Assembly (NCBI GenBank): GCA_024195585.1
Contig: SWBL01000035.1
Span: forward strand, 124,001 to 188,000
Reading direction: 5' to 3'
Source of the DNA: Aureobasidium sp. EXF-3400
Taxonomy: Eukaryota > Ascomycota > Dothideomycetes > Dothideales > Saccotheciaceae
Length of the DNA: 64,000 nucleotides
Shown: positions 22,313-32,687 of the stretch, piece by piece
Position numbering within the stretch: the stretch's first letter is position 1
How the letters are laid out: each line of letters begins with the position of its first letter
The notes under the pieces: generated by a model
The model's input: only the letters and a program-made list of their open reading frames with translations
Told to the model about the DNA's origin: nothing
The model's database searches: none
Translations under genes and position numbers: made by a program

Positions 22313-23629
22313 ATGCCGCCGAAACAGACACAAAAGAAAACCAATTCAAAGGCTTCAAACAACTCCAACAAAACAATGAGCAACAACAACGCCGCCAATG
22401 GGCAGGCCCAACAAGGCATTCCCCAAAATGAGATCAAACAAAACTCGGGTGTCTCTGCCACAATGGCATTGCAAGCGACACAAAAGGCATGGGAACTCCG
22501 ACAAGCAGCCATGGCCGCCGGTGACGCCGATGCACGTGAGGCAACACTCGCAAAGGCCATTGACAAGGAGATCGAAGCCGAGTCCTTTGGCAAAGCTGCG
22601 AAGTACACACAGACTGGTGCTTTCCAAGGACTTGCTGCTGGTGCAGGTCTAGGTGTACAACCGGGTGTCACGCTTGGCAAAGTGACGGGAGCCATTGTCG
22701 GTGGCACCGTTTCGACAGTCACCGGTCTGCTCGGCGCTGGCGTCGGGTCTGTCTATGGTGCCATGCACGGAAAGATCTGGGACTTGGGAGAAATGGCAAG
22801 TCACGGTGTTCAAGGTGTGGTTGGTGACTTCCTACCAGACTGGAAGTCGACTCCGGCGCAAAAGAAGGCTTTGGACAAGATGGTGATGCAGACAAAGGAT
22901 ACACAAGCACCGAGTAAAGAAGAGTTGGAGAAGATGAAGAACGATATGCCCGACCAAGCTCCATCGTCTTGGTCGCAGTCGGCAAAGGACATGACGAGCT
23001 ACCTGCCTGGTATGCCTTCGATGCCGTCCATGCCCAATATGTCTCAAGCAGGCGCTGCTGTAGGTCTAGGCGGCTTAGGAGCATCCATGGGCATGGGTGG
23101 AGGTGGAGGCGAACAAACCAACACCAAACAGCAGGCTCCCCAACAAGCCAAGAAACGCAGTCAATCCCAGCCAAAGCAAAGCGATCAAGCACAGAAGCAG
23201 CAAAAGACTTCGAGTACGCAACAAAAACAGCAACAGCAACCCTCGAAACCAGCACAACCCAAGCAACCCTCTAAGCCAAAAGAAGCACCCAAGCCCAAAG
23301 AAGCCCCGAAACCTGCCACAACCACCCCATCGCAAACAAAGCAAGCACAACCCTCGGCCCCTGCGACCAACAAACCAACCACAAGATCGGCAACACAGAA
23401 ACAATCCCAACCCAGCACCAGCAATCCACCAGCGGCGAAACCACAAACCACTGCCAGCAAACCTGCTGCTACTCAATCCTCTTCCGCCCCAGAGAAAAAG
23501 AAACCGAGAAAATTGAATGCTGGAGGAAAGAGCACTACACAGTCAAAGCCAGCGGCAGCACCGGCACCTGCACCTGCTAAGAAAGCACCGAGGAAGTTGA
23601 CGAGGAAGCCTGCTGCTACTGCTGCGTAA
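22313..23629 (+). CDS. glycine-zipper protein with Lys/Pro/Gln-rich tail
   Basis: Intronless gene for 438 residues. The N-terminus is Asn/Gln/Lys-rich. About residues 95-150 form a Gly/Ala-rich segment (TGAFQGLAAGAGLGVQPGV, then TGAIVGG and LLGAGVGSVYGAM) resembling a glycine-zipper, which may insert in or associate with membranes. It is followed by 'VVGDFLPDW' and a Met/Pro-rich linker with repeated PSMP. The last 200 residues are low complexity, rich in Lys, Pro, Gln, Ser and Thr, including a KPKEAP duplication and a basic end. Function unknown; similar glycine-zipper proteins are common in Pezizomycotina. A TGTATATA (Puf-type motif) lies at 23704-23711 in the probable 3' UTR. Confidence 0.75.
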   Translation: MPPKQTQKKTNSKASNNSNKTMSNNNAANGQAQQGIPQNEIKQNSGVSATMALQATQKAWELRQAAMAAGDADAREATLAKAIDKEIEAESFGKAAKYTQTGAFQGLAAGAGLGVQPGVTLGKVTGAIVGGTVSTVTGLLGAGVGSVYGAMHGKIWDLGEMASHGVQGVVGDFLPDWKSTPAQKKALDKMVMQTKDTQAPSKEELEKMKNDMPDQAPSSWSQSAKDMTSYLPGMPSMPSMPNMSQAGAAVGLGGLGASMGMGGGGGEQTNTKQQAPQQAKKRSQSQPKQSDQAQKQQKTSSTQQKQQQQPSKPAQPKQPSKPKEAPKPKEAPKPATTTPSQTKQAQPSAPATNKPTTRSATQKQSQPSTSNPPAAKPQTTASKPAATQSSSAPEKKKPRKLNAGGKSTTQSKPAAAPAPAPAKKAPRKLTRKPAATAA

Positions 23630-23828
23630 ATGGTCGTATTCTCATTGAAGGATATAGTGTGTTGGACTGTCGCGGGTTTTCGAGATGGTTCGATTGTTCA
23701 TAATGTATATATGTGTTATGTTGCAAAGAAAGAGGTTACCACGGTAATAAGTCCACAAGAATGAAAGTTTCCAACGGCAATGATGCTTCGCCCATTCTTG
23801 CTTGTGGTTTTGGCTTACTTTACCGGTT

Positions 23829-25401
23829 TCAACACGAATGCTCGAACAGCAGTACAGCTGTATCATGAGGAGCAACATTCACAGTGACCTTTTTCTTCTT
23901 GCGTCCGAGATTTGTGCTGTTCCAAATATCCAACACCTGATAGCAACCCTTTGCATCAAGCTCAGGGATTTCCTTATAATCAGCAGTCATCTTAACCGTC
24001 TGATTCAAAGGATTAAACATCGCCACCATCGTGCCATTCGACGAAGCACCAGACCAATACTGAGCAGGAAACGTAGTGTTATAAGTCCAATTCGGATTAA
24101 TCCCCCACTTATACGGCGCAGCTGGTTTTCCAAACACTGGGTCTTGGTTAAATGCAAGAAGAGCTTTATTCTGCAAGACTCCAATGTTGTGGTCGCTGAG
24201 TTTTGTTACGTCTGTGCCGATGAGGAGGGGTGATTTCATCATTGCCCAGAGAGAGAAGTGGGAGCGGACTTCTTCGTTTGTGAGGTTGCCGTTGCCGACT
24301 TCGAGCATGTCTGCGTCGTTGTGGCCGTAGAAGTCGCCGTAGTTTGATAGGAAGGAGTTTTGATTGAGGATTTGGAGGATTCGGCTCCATGAAGCTAGAT
24401 TCATGTTAGATACGTGGATCTGTGGACAGAGAGATAGACACTTTACTTACGATTGATGTCGTTCGACATGCGCCATGATTGACCGGTTGTGTTACCCCAA
24501 GTCCAAGGCAGATCTACACCCCACTCACACAGACTGTACAAGATGGTCCTGTTCTGTGCCAACAAGGCATTACCCATAATACGAAACTTCAGCGCAGTGT
24601 ACTTGGCGGTGTAGTTGATACCATCGACCGGCCATCCATCTGCACAGATTGGGATAGGGCGATCGAAAGAATAATGGTTCACAGGTGGAGTGTTTTTCGT
24701 GCAAGTGCCATTGACGATGCCAGTGGGAGAGAAGCTTGGGTCCGGCTCGCATGACAAGCAGTCGTCATACCACTCTTCTGGAGGGAAGCAATTGTCGTAC
24801 TAATGCAGTATTAGATTGCCTTCGGTAAAATCTGGAAGGGGACCTGCCAACCTTGAGGTAGTCCACACCCCACGAAGCGAACGTCTCTGCATCAATGGCC
24901 TCGTAGCCGATCGAACCCGGATAGCGACCACAAGTCATGGTGCCTGCACTCGAATAGATACCGAACTTGAAGCCCAAGCCATGCACTTTATTTGCTGTTC
25001 CCTGGATGCCCTCTGGAAACCTGCGACTATGTCAGCGGTATTACATGTGGCCGATGAAGACGGAGAGGTTACTTGGTGAAGTTTGGCAACAGCTGGTGCG
25101 TGACGGCATCTCTGCCTGACATCTGAGACCAGCAGTCGTCCGAATTGACATATTCGTAGCCAGCAGCTAAGAAACCCTTATTTTTCATGGCATTGGCTGC
25201 TTGCAGGATTCGCGTCTCGTCAATGTCACAGCCATAGGCATTCTGATGGCCGAATCAGTAGACTGTCTAAATCATACTGTCAGTGATAGGTCATACCCAT
25301 GAGTTCCATCCTAGCGCAGGCAATTTCCCGACACCGCCTGGTAGTTGAAGACCTAGGACTGCCGGGATAGTAGCTAGAGCAAGTATCAATGCTGGAGGCA
25401 T
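23829..25401 (-). CDS. secreted alpha-galactosidase, GH27
   Basis: Five exons (25297-25401, 25073-25242, 24852-25020, 24451-24799, 23829-24394) with 52-56-bp introns give 452 residues. Signal peptide [17 protein letters not shown] is followed by '[16 protein letters not shown]', the GH27 signature. The nucleophile Asp is in 'YLKYDNC', formed across an exon junction, and the acid/base Asp is in '[13 protein letters not shown]'. Several N-glycosylation sequons and the cysteines of the fold are present. It hydrolyses terminal alpha-1,6-galactose from melibiose, raffinose or galactomannan. A TATA-like TATATAT at 25472-25478 lies about 70 bp upstream. GCGGGG (CreA-type) motifs further upstream suggest carbon repression. 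Confidence 0.93.
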
Positions 25402-25997
25402 CTTGAGTTCAAAGATTAGAGATTGATGCTTGAGCACAGTGGTTGTAGGAGAGGAGACATGGCACCAAGCCTATATATCTTGCCTTGCCCGTCATACCAG
25501 TGCCAGCGAGACAGGCTGATCGGCTATTATACTTCATGCGACTTTCAGGATTGCTCCAGGACGACCCCGCTGTATGCGAGAGTTATTTCCGGCTAAATGG
25601 GCAGCAATGCATTTCTCGTATGGAGACCAACTCGGCCGATATATGACGTATCCGTCAAAGGAAGATCTGAAGGATGGAGGACCTGCATGAGAGACCTGCC
25701 CGTCTACAAACTTTGTGTCGAGTGTAGCTATGGAAGGTACACAGTGTCTCCAAAAGATAGGGGATATTGATGTATGATGGCGATCTCATCGGGTCTCCGT
25801 AGACCCATCGGCCATCGGAGACCAACTGCGGACTTCCATACTTTTTTTACTGCTGGTATGTAGTTGTAAAAGTGGTGGAGGAGGAGTTGCAACAAGCACT
25901 TGAACGTTTTGAGCCGAATTTACCCCGCACCTTTCTCCACGGTCAATATTTTCTGCACCCCGCGGCAAGATCATTAAAATATCCCACTTTTTAATCA
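25402..25997. promoter_or_regulatory. divergent promoter of GH27 gene and ThrE-like gene
   Basis: About 600 bp without coding support. Minus-strand GCGGGG motifs, matching the CreA SYGGRG consensus, occur at 25565-25570, 25923-25928 and 25958-25963. Nested inverted repeats at 25791-25823 and an 11-bp direct repeat (GGAGACCAACT at 25622 and 25817) are also present. CreA control is inferred only from the motif and the neighbouring glycosidase. Confidence 0.4.
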
Positions 25998-27596
25998 ATG
26001 ACAATCAAGCGGAAACATGGCCGACCAAGAGCGGTAACGATGCCATCTCGAAGCGATGAAATCTCCGAGAAAGAGACAACACTCGACAGAATTACCTCCA
26101 TCAAGAGCAACAAGCATCGCCATGTTTCATCGAATGTGCTATTCAGCTCTGGCACCAGCACACCAGTCCGTCGGAGGCCAATTGATGCCGACGATTCGAT
26201 CCCGCAGTCATTGCTTCCGACAGTCCTGCAAGATACAGCAGACCCTGCCCGGACAAGCGAACGCGAGGCCTATCTTCTTAAAGTCTGTCGTGCTCTGATG
26301 GCTTACGGCGCACCGACTCATCGACTTGAAGAGTACATGTACATGACAGCAGAAGTCATCGGCCTTCGACTGGAGTCTTTCTACCTGCCAGGCATTATGA
26401 TCATCTCCTTCAACAATACAATCTGGCGAAGCACAGAGGTTCACATTGTCAAGACACCGCAGGCCTTGAATCTGTCGAAGCTGTACGACTCACATGAGGT
26501 TTACAAGAATGTGATCCATGACAAGATGACCATTGCACACGCGATTACACGACTTGATGAAATCACGACTAGCAAAGACAAGTATCCTCGTTGGTTGTGC
26601 GTCATCATGTTCGGTCTTGCTTCTGCATGCATTGGACCGGTATCCTATGGAGCGAGACCTGTGGATTTACCCATCATCTTCATCTTCGGATGCTTGCTTG
26701 GGTTCATGCAGCTGATCATGGCTGAAAACTCAGAGCTGTATGCTCACGTTTACGAAGTGTCAGCAGCTATTCTGATGACTTTTCTCTCCCGCGCCATCGG
26801 CTCGATTAACTATGGCGGTGGACGCTTGTTCTGTTTCTCCGCCATATCGCAAGCATCTCTGGTGTTGATCTTGCCAGGATTCATCATCACGAACAGTGCA
26901 TTGGAATTACAGTCGAAGAACATCATCTCTGGAGCCGTGCGGATGGTGTATGGCATCATCTTTGTCCTCTTCCTAGCTTTTGGCTTCACTGTTGGAAGCA
27001 CATTATATGGTGCGTTCGACGGCAATGCGACTTCCGCAACAACCTGTGAGGCCCCTTGGCCGTTTTGGTGGCAAGTCACTTTTGTCATTCCATTCACATT
27101 TTGCTACATCATCGTCAACCAAGGCAAGTGGAAGAAAGTTCCAGCAATGTTGGTTCTCTCCATGATCGGATGGCTTGTCAACTACTATGCCGCCCAAGGA
27201 TTCTCGAAAAAGACACGCATCTCCAAAGGCTTCGGTTCAAACATCCAGCTGGCTCAAATGCTGGGCGCTCTTGCCATTGGCCTTGTAGCCAATCTCTATT
27301 CACGTCTTGGTCAGGGTCTTGCTGTTGCATTGCTGCATCCTGCAATTTTCATCCAAGTGCCTGGAAGTTTCGCCGCATCAGGCAGCTTGATCAATGCAGT
27401 TGCCAATGCTGATCTTCTCACGAAGCACAACTATAACGACGCGTTGTCGAACGATGTGCAGAACAACAGTTTGTTGACAAACGCTGGTCTCGCTATGATT
27501 GAGATTGCCATTGGCATTACTGTTGGCATATCTGTCAGCGCACTCTTGGTCTATCCGATACGCAAAAAGAAGAGAAGTGGTTTGTTCAGCTTCTGA
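25998..27596 (+). CDS. ThrE/Prm10-like multipass transporter
   Basis: Intronless gene for 532 residues; an in-frame Met at 26040 is an alternative start. A hydrophilic N-terminus of about 100 residues is followed by 'LKVCRALMAYGAPTHRLEEYM', the hallmark of the ThrE family (DUF1212, yeast pheromone-regulated Prm10). Then come about ten membrane segments, including the 'LVLILPGFIITNSALEL' and 'SRLGQGLAVALLHPAIFIQVPGS' regions, and a short basic tail. Bacterial ThrE exports threonine and serine; fungal members are little studied, possibly vacuolar or plasma-membrane carriers. Family call is firm, substrate is not. Confidence 0.88.
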   Translation: MTIKRKHGRPRAVTMPSRSDEISEKETTLDRITSIKSNKHRHVSSNVLFSSGTSTPVRRRPIDADDSIPQSLLPTVLQDTADPARTSEREAYLLKVCRALMAYGAPTHRLEEYMYMTAEVIGLRLESFYLPGIMIISFNNTIWRSTEVHIVKTPQALNLSKLYDSHEVYKNVIHDKMTIAHAITRLDEITTSKDKYPRWLCVIMFGLASACIGPVSYGARPVDLPIIFIFGCLLGFMQLIMAENSELYAHVYEVSAAILMTFLSRAIGSINYGGGRLFCFSAISQASLVLILPGFIITNSALELQSKNIISGAVRMVYGIIFVLFLAFGFTVGSTLYGAFDGNATSATTCEAPWPFWWQVTFVIPFTFCYIIVNQGKWKKVPAMLVLSMIGWLVNYYAAQGFSKKTRISKGFGSNIQLAQMLGALAIGLVANLYSRLGQGLAVALLHPAIFIQVPGSFAASGSLINAVANADLLTKHNYNDALSNDVQNNSLLTNAGLAMIEIAIGITVGISVSALLVYPIRKKKRSGLFSF

Positions 27597-28081
27597 TGCA
27601 ACAATAGGTCGCAGTGGGCATAGTATTGTCAGTGCTTCAGGTTCCGAAAGCAGAGTTAAGTAGAAGGTCGAACGCGATCATGGATGGTAGAAATCTCAAT
27701 ATTTCCCGTTTGTTTATCTCTTCTTTCGATCTCTCTGAAACTCCTGCTTCCCAACATCTTTCTCGTTTATACGCATACAGACGGAAATAAATCCCGTCCT
27801 GCAGCAACTCACGAACTACACCCGTTCGCTTCTCCCACAACTATTCAAACAGACGTCCCCGTTGCAAAGAGGCACAAAGATGTTTAGAGTTGACACATGG
27901 CCAAAGAGAGCTTAAATTTTCCCGTATCTCGATGGATACTATGCCGTTTCTCAAAGGTATTGTGCATTTTGATAGCTATACGTACTATATACTTTCGCAC
28001 ACGGAGAGGAATAACTCGTTGATCATCGAGGCAGACGTTCCTGCCGATCCTGTCCTACAAAGCGGCTGCTGTCTTGGGTGC
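27597..28081. other. convergent intergenic region, nothing supported
   Basis: About 480 bp between the convergent ThrE-like and F-box genes, AT-rich, probably 3' UTRs. Confidence 0.5.
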
Positions 28082-29671
28082 TCACTGACCCTTTACAGTC
28101 TCGACGAAGGCTATTCCTCCAGTCGCACATATCTTCTCAAGTTCAACTACGACCATCTCGTACTCCATATAGGATGGAAATGGTGACGATGCCAGAGGCG
28201 AACGGCTATACTCAATCTGTTCCAGATTGGGCAGAGCACGACCGCTAACCGCAGCCAAGAGCCTCTTCATGTTGTGAGAACAACACTTGATAATCCTCAA
28301 ATATCTCAGAGACTGAGGCAGCTGATCAGACAGGCAGACCTCCTCTGCGTGCAGTAATCTGCCTTGGATTGTGAGCTTTTCCAGCAAGTCGAACTTTTTG
28401 AACGACAGCCCCTGCATTTGTGTGGAACCGCCTCCGTCGCCGAGGATGCGCAGACTGCGAAGTGTGTGTCTTTGACGATCCACGAAGGCCAACATCCTCC
28501 GTGTTAGAGCATTGAGGTGACCGAACCAAGCCTGTGAGAGATGGAATGTTTGGTAAGGCAGTTGAATCCACTCAAAACTTTCGAGATTGGAGACATGTTC
28601 CACCAGTAATCCGAAGGTAGCGAGGCTGATGCGACAACGTTGAATACTCAGATGAGTCAGTTTCGTATGCTGGAGTTGACAGTGCCCTGATATAATACAG
28701 TTGGCGATGGTGAGAGTCCTGAGACTCGGAAGCGTCATGAGCACAGCCAAGTGAGGAAGCTGTATCTCATGGGTCTTGTCGACTGATCCCAAACGGACAG
28801 TACTGACATTTCTGGCTAGTCTATGTTCCATGTTGCACATCCACTCCTCAAGTTTGGGAATCTGTGCCATGTGCAGCGTGGTGAGTTTTGGTATCAACTG
28901 CAGTAACAAGATCAACTCTGACCCTTCATAGCCATCAAGAACATATTCCACTCGGAATGTAAGTCTTTGCAATGCTTCTCCGTACGTCTGTTGAAGACTA
29001 GACTCCGGTCGGCTTGCCATGACTTTGGATAGCCCCGGAACATGGCACGAAGTCACATTTTCAACCCATGAGCCTAGAACAAGTTTCTTGATGTTCTCAG
29101 CAAGATGCGGTCGTTCGATGATGGTCCGCAGCAAGAGCCTTAGTGTCTGATTTGGCTGGTCTACACGAGTACGATTGTTTCGATCCGGAAAAAAGGTGTA
29201 TCGGCCGTCGGGAGGATAGACGTAACGCTGAACCAACCGGCCATGGTCGTCCTGAACTTCATGGCCGTAAATGGTTTGATTTATACTCAAGACGGGAGCC
29301 GGAGCTACACTGGCGTGATTGTTTTGAGCTGAACGCCAGATAGGACCCGGAGCTACACGAGCATGGTCGTTCTGACGTGGAAACGGGGTTGGACCCGGAG
29401 CTGCACGGGCATGGTCGTTCTGACGTGAAAACGGGGTTGGATCCTCCAGCATTATACTTGCCGGTTTTCTGAACGTGGAGTAGAGGATGGGCTCGATGAT
29501 TTGATGCCACTTGACGCATACTTTGGAGAAACTAGCCAGAGATTTGAGATTTGACTTCGCCTCTTCGCTTGGGGTGTCAGTACATTCGGAGGGTTCATCG
29601 TGGTTTTGGAAGTCGGCGAAGGGCTTGAAGATGAGAAGCAAGAGCTCGGCGGGAAAGTCTTGGAGTGACAT
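28082..29671 (-). CDS. F-box protein with internal 16-residue repeats
   Basis: Intronless gene for 529 residues. The N-terminus 'LQDFPAELLLLIFKPFADF' followed by 'VCVKWHQIIEPILYSTF' is a standard F-box, which would bind Skp1 in an SCF ubiquitin ligase. Between residues 78 and 125 there are three tandem 16-residue repeats (consensus PTPFxRQNDHARVAPG). The remainder is leucine-rich and irregular, like fungal F-box proteins whose C-terminus recognises substrates. No target can be named. Fungal F-box genes of this type belong to expanded, fast-evolving families, and the repeat expansion fits that. Confidence 0.82.
   Translation of the reverse strand: MSLQDFPAELLLLIFKPFADFQNHDEPSECTDTPSEEAKSNLKSLASFSKVCVKWHQIIEPILYSTFRKPASIMLEDPTPFSRQNDHARAAPGPTPFPRQNDHARVAPGPIWRSAQNNHASVAPAPVLSINQTIYGHEVQDDHGRLVQRYVYPPDGRYTFFPDRNNRTRVDQPNQTLRLLLRTIIERPHLAENIKKLVLGSWVENVTSCHVPGLSKVMASRPESSLQQTYGEALQRLTFRVEYVLDGYEGSELILLLQLIPKLTTLHMAQIPKLEEWMCNMEHRLARNVSTVRLGSVDKTHEIQLPHLAVLMTLPSLRTLTIANCIISGHCQLQHTKLTHLSIQRCRISLATFGLLVEHVSNLESFEWIQLPYQTFHLSQAWFGHLNALTRRMLAFVDRQRHTLRSLRILGDGGGSTQMQGLSFKKFDLLEKLTIQGRLLHAEEVCLSDQLPQSLRYLRIIKCCSHNMKRLLAAVSGRALPNLEQIEYSRSPLASSPFPSYMEYEMVVVELEKICATGGIAFVETVKGQ
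29297..29440 (-). repeat. three 48-bp in-frame coding repeats
   Basis: Units at 29393-29440, 29345-29392 and 29297-29344, read on the minus strand, encode three 16-residue copies inside the F-box protein. The first two are nearly identical and the third has diverged. Lengths in multiples of three keep the frame. Confidence 0.88.
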
Positions 29672-30407
29672 GTTGTGGTACGGTGTGGGTTTCGAATGGT
29701 CTCGATAGCTTAAGTATCAGGGATAGACGGGTGGTTTTCGTGTTGTAGGACGGAGGTTTTTATTTCGCGGGCGGATCTGGGGTGAGGTGAGACCTTCAGT
29801 TGTTGTGCGAAGTAAGTGTAGAGACAAGAGAGTCGAATATATGTATATAGTCGCGGTTCCAGTCATCGTACATCAAGACTCATCGCGAACTCTTTTTGAG
29901 GGCGAGTGAGCAAGTTACATCGGCCACGTGCCGAGACAAGAACATCCGAACGAATAGAATGAGAATTGCACAAGATACCTATCTGGTCCTATCACCTACA
30001 AGTACCTCACAGCCTATCAATACTGGTAGTTAGGGCTTTCGGGTGCGTGGATCGAACGTGGTTGTGACGATAGATCAGAAAGCTTGTCGATTGGGCGAAA
30101 GCTAGTATAAACTCCGATGCTTGGACAAGCTGAGGCAGAGTCGCTGCAAGATCAGCTCTTTCCGACACGCTTTTTTCAATAGGCAACGACACTCACGATA
30201 TCCCCGTGTGTAGAAGTCTGTAATACAGGCATCTAATAAAATGCACAGCTCTTGAGGTAAAAAGGAAGTTTCCACTGAGAGTTGCAACAACGCTCGCTCT
30301 CGATGGACTTGTCTACCATTCAGAGAGAACTATGCCTTTTGATAGGTTTATCTTCTCCTGTACGTAGCCATGAGAGAGAGCATGGTGAGGCAGTATCCCT
30401 CAAAATT
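29672..30407. other. intergenic, no supported gene
   Basis: About 735 bp upstream of the F-box gene and downstream of the dehydroquinase gene. Short frames only. Confidence 0.5.
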
Positions 30408-30875
30408 CTACTTTCCGGCTTTGATCTTTCTCGCGACAAAATTAATCGACGCCTCGTATCCAAACGTCCCCAGACCAGCAATAACAGCAACCGCCTTATC
30501 GCTCAAGAAACTCTTATGTCTGAACTCCTCCCTCGCATGTACATTACTGATATGGCATTCCACAAACGGAATACTCACTCCTGCCAAAGCATCTCTCAAG
30601 GCGACAGACGTATGTGTCAACCCTCCGGGATTGATGATGATCCAGTCTATGTGTCTCTGGCCATCGCCTTGAGGGCCAAAGCCGGCGGCTGCGTGGATGC
30701 GGTCGATGATGGCGCCTTCGTGGTTGGATTGGAATGTCTCTAAGGATAAGCCGTGGGTAGAGGCGAGAGACTTTGCGGTGGCTTCCACGTCTGCAAGGGT
30801 TTCGCTTCCATAAATGGCGGGTTCGCGAGTGCCCAGTAGGTTGAGGTTTGGTCCGTTGATGATGAGGATAGACAT
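30408..30875 (-). CDS. qutE: type II 3-dehydroquinate dehydratase, catabolic
   Basis: Intronless gene for 155 residues, the usual length of type II dehydroquinases. It begins [21 protein letters not shown], containing the active-site Arg and Tyr. '[16 protein letters not shown]' and '[20 protein letters not shown]' hold the conserved Asn, His and Arg. In ascomycetes the separate type II enzyme serves quinate catabolism (QutE/Qa-2), converting 3-dehydroquinate to 3-dehydroshikimate, whereas biosynthesis uses the AROM complex. No other recognisable qut gene (quinate dehydrogenase, dehydroshikimate dehydratase, permease or activator) is adjacent, so the gene appears isolated here. Confidence 0.93.
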   Translation of the reverse strand: MSILIINGPNLNLLGTREPAIYGSETLADVEATAKSLASTHGLSLETFQSNHEGAIIDRIHAAAGFGPQGDGQRHIDWIIINPGGLTHTSVALRDALAGVSIPFVECHISNVHAREEFRHKSFLSDKAVAVIAGLGTFGYEASINFVARKIKAGK

Positions 30876-31704
30876 TGTTATAAAGACTCGACGCTCTTGG
30901 AAATGTTCTAAGAATCTTTCTGGCTTGTAGAGAGTTCGTAGAGCAGTGTTCTGGAAGTTGGTTCACAGGAAGAATGTGGTTCGATCGAGGAGGAACGTCA
31001 ATATCTACTCTGTTCTACTGCTTGTGGGTCTCAAATAATGCTTGGAGGGGACTGTGGAGTCTACAGCTTCGGCGATGCAATACGGCAGGCGGTCGGCAAC
31101 GATCGGCGGTACCCTTCCCGACAGGCCACCACTTCTACCACGAATACTCTTCGCTGATACAGAAAATCATCGCAGCGTTTTGAGTAATTCACCAGGATGG
31201 GACTGCACTCGTTCCTCCAGTGATATGGACACTGGGGAAGACCAAAAGGGTCGAGTCTCACCAGAACAGCTTCCCATGGCAAAACCCCGGCAACAAATCC
31301 AGCTTGATCTTTTTCTGCGCCGAAGCTGCTCTTTCTTCTCTACAACAACCTCGTCGTCCGTCAAATACCGCAGAAAAATCATCGCTGCTGCGACGGACGA
31401 CGGGGAACGACGCATATGGTAAGCGATTTCTCAACCCTCCCCCAACCTACTTCTATGATGATTGCAAGGGATCCGACATGGCCTTCCAAGAGAAGAGCCA
31501 AATGCGGACACCATGTTTATTTACTCAATTGTTCCTTCTGAAATCCACATCCAACCACTCTTTTCATGTCATGATGTTTTTGCAAAGCAACTCGCTGACA
31601 TTATCTCAAGACAGATGCACCGAACGAACTCCATAGTTTGAATGAAAAGAGATGGAAATATATACAAATATCTAGCTTCTACAATTCAATGCCAGGCGCA
31701 TGTT
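30876..31704. other. intergenic, no supported gene
   Basis: About 830 bp between the dehydroquinase and the SDR gene. Overlapping frames up to 138 codons have no motifs and unusual composition; not called. Confidence 0.5.
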
Positions 31705-32687
31705 CTACTGTCCTCCCTTTCTCTTCTCCGCCTCCTTCTGTATCCACTCGGCTGCGCTGTCCTTGTACTCGTCGTGCCATCTCGACAATGCAGGTCTACC
31801 CTCGCACACATCTCCCATTGCGTATGCCATTCTCGCCTTGTCCAACTCTTCCGAAACATCATCGTCGGGACACACGATGTAGAATTGTCCCTCCATCATC
31901 TTCCTGATACCATACTCGGCAACTTGTGAGCCCAGCCATGCGCCCTCGGGTTTCTTTGCTTTGGCCTCCTCGTCAGGAATGGGACCTTGGTTGCCGCTGA
32001 AGCCCGTGTACGTCCAACCAGGAATAAGCAAATGCGTGCTGATCAACGGACTGGAACTGCGCAAATCATGGCAGAGGTGTTCAGCGAGATGTTTAAGGGT
32101 AGCTTTGCTGGCATTGTAGGCTGGGTTGGCGCCGCCGGGTGGGTTGGTGATGCCTTGCTTGCTTCCGGTGATGACGATCGAGGACGGTGTGTTTTTGTTC
32201 TGGAGCAGAGGTAGGAAGGCTGCAATGCCGTTGAGCACGCCAAACACGTTTGTGTCGTAGGTCTTGTGGTGGTATTCAGGATCCATCCATGTCTGTAGTG
32301 CGCCGAAGCCTTGAGTGGGCTTGAATGAGGCACCGGCATTCAACATCAATAGGTCGATGTTGCCGAACTTGGCTTCGACCTCAGACTTGAGAGATCGCCA
32401 TTGGGCCATTTGAGATACATCCTGGTTGTCTTGTCAGCCATGTTGCTGTTTGCGATAGCTTGCCAACGTGTCGCGTAGCATACCATATCATAGACCTCGG
32501 TCCTCTGTCCATTCTTAGCAGTTCCCGACAAGATATCCTTTGCCTTCTCGAGTCCGTCGGTAGACTTGTCGACCAGAGCGACATTCATGCCGAACTTCTG
32601 ACACAGCTGAGCGAATGCAAAGCCCACGCCGGAAGCGCCTCCGGTAATAAGCGCCGTACCTTTAGTTTGGAAGACTTGTGATGCCAT
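31705..32687 (-). CDS. short-chain dehydrogenase/reductase
   Basis: Two exons, 32484-32687 and 31705-32421, with a 62-bp intron (GTATGC...CCAG), give 306 residues. The Rossmann motif is 'LITGGASGVGFAFA', the NAG motif is 'LMLNAGASF', the catalytic Ser lies in 'VITGSKQG' and the catalytic YxxxK in 'YNASKATLKHL'. This is a classical SDR that probably uses NAD(P)H; cofactor and substrate are undecided. The C-terminus is Lys/Glu-rich. It lies upstream of, and in the same direction as, the dehydroquinase, but 829 bp away, so linked function is only possible. Confidence 0.87.

Noticed and set aside
30030..30110. tRNA-like GTTCGATCC sequence on the minus strand
   Set aside because: Flanking bases do not form a T-stem or acceptor stem, so no tRNA fold is possible.
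31220..31636. 138-codon plus-strand frame between the dehydroquinase and SDR genes
   Set aside because: Residue composition and lack of motifs suggest chance; it overlaps other frames.
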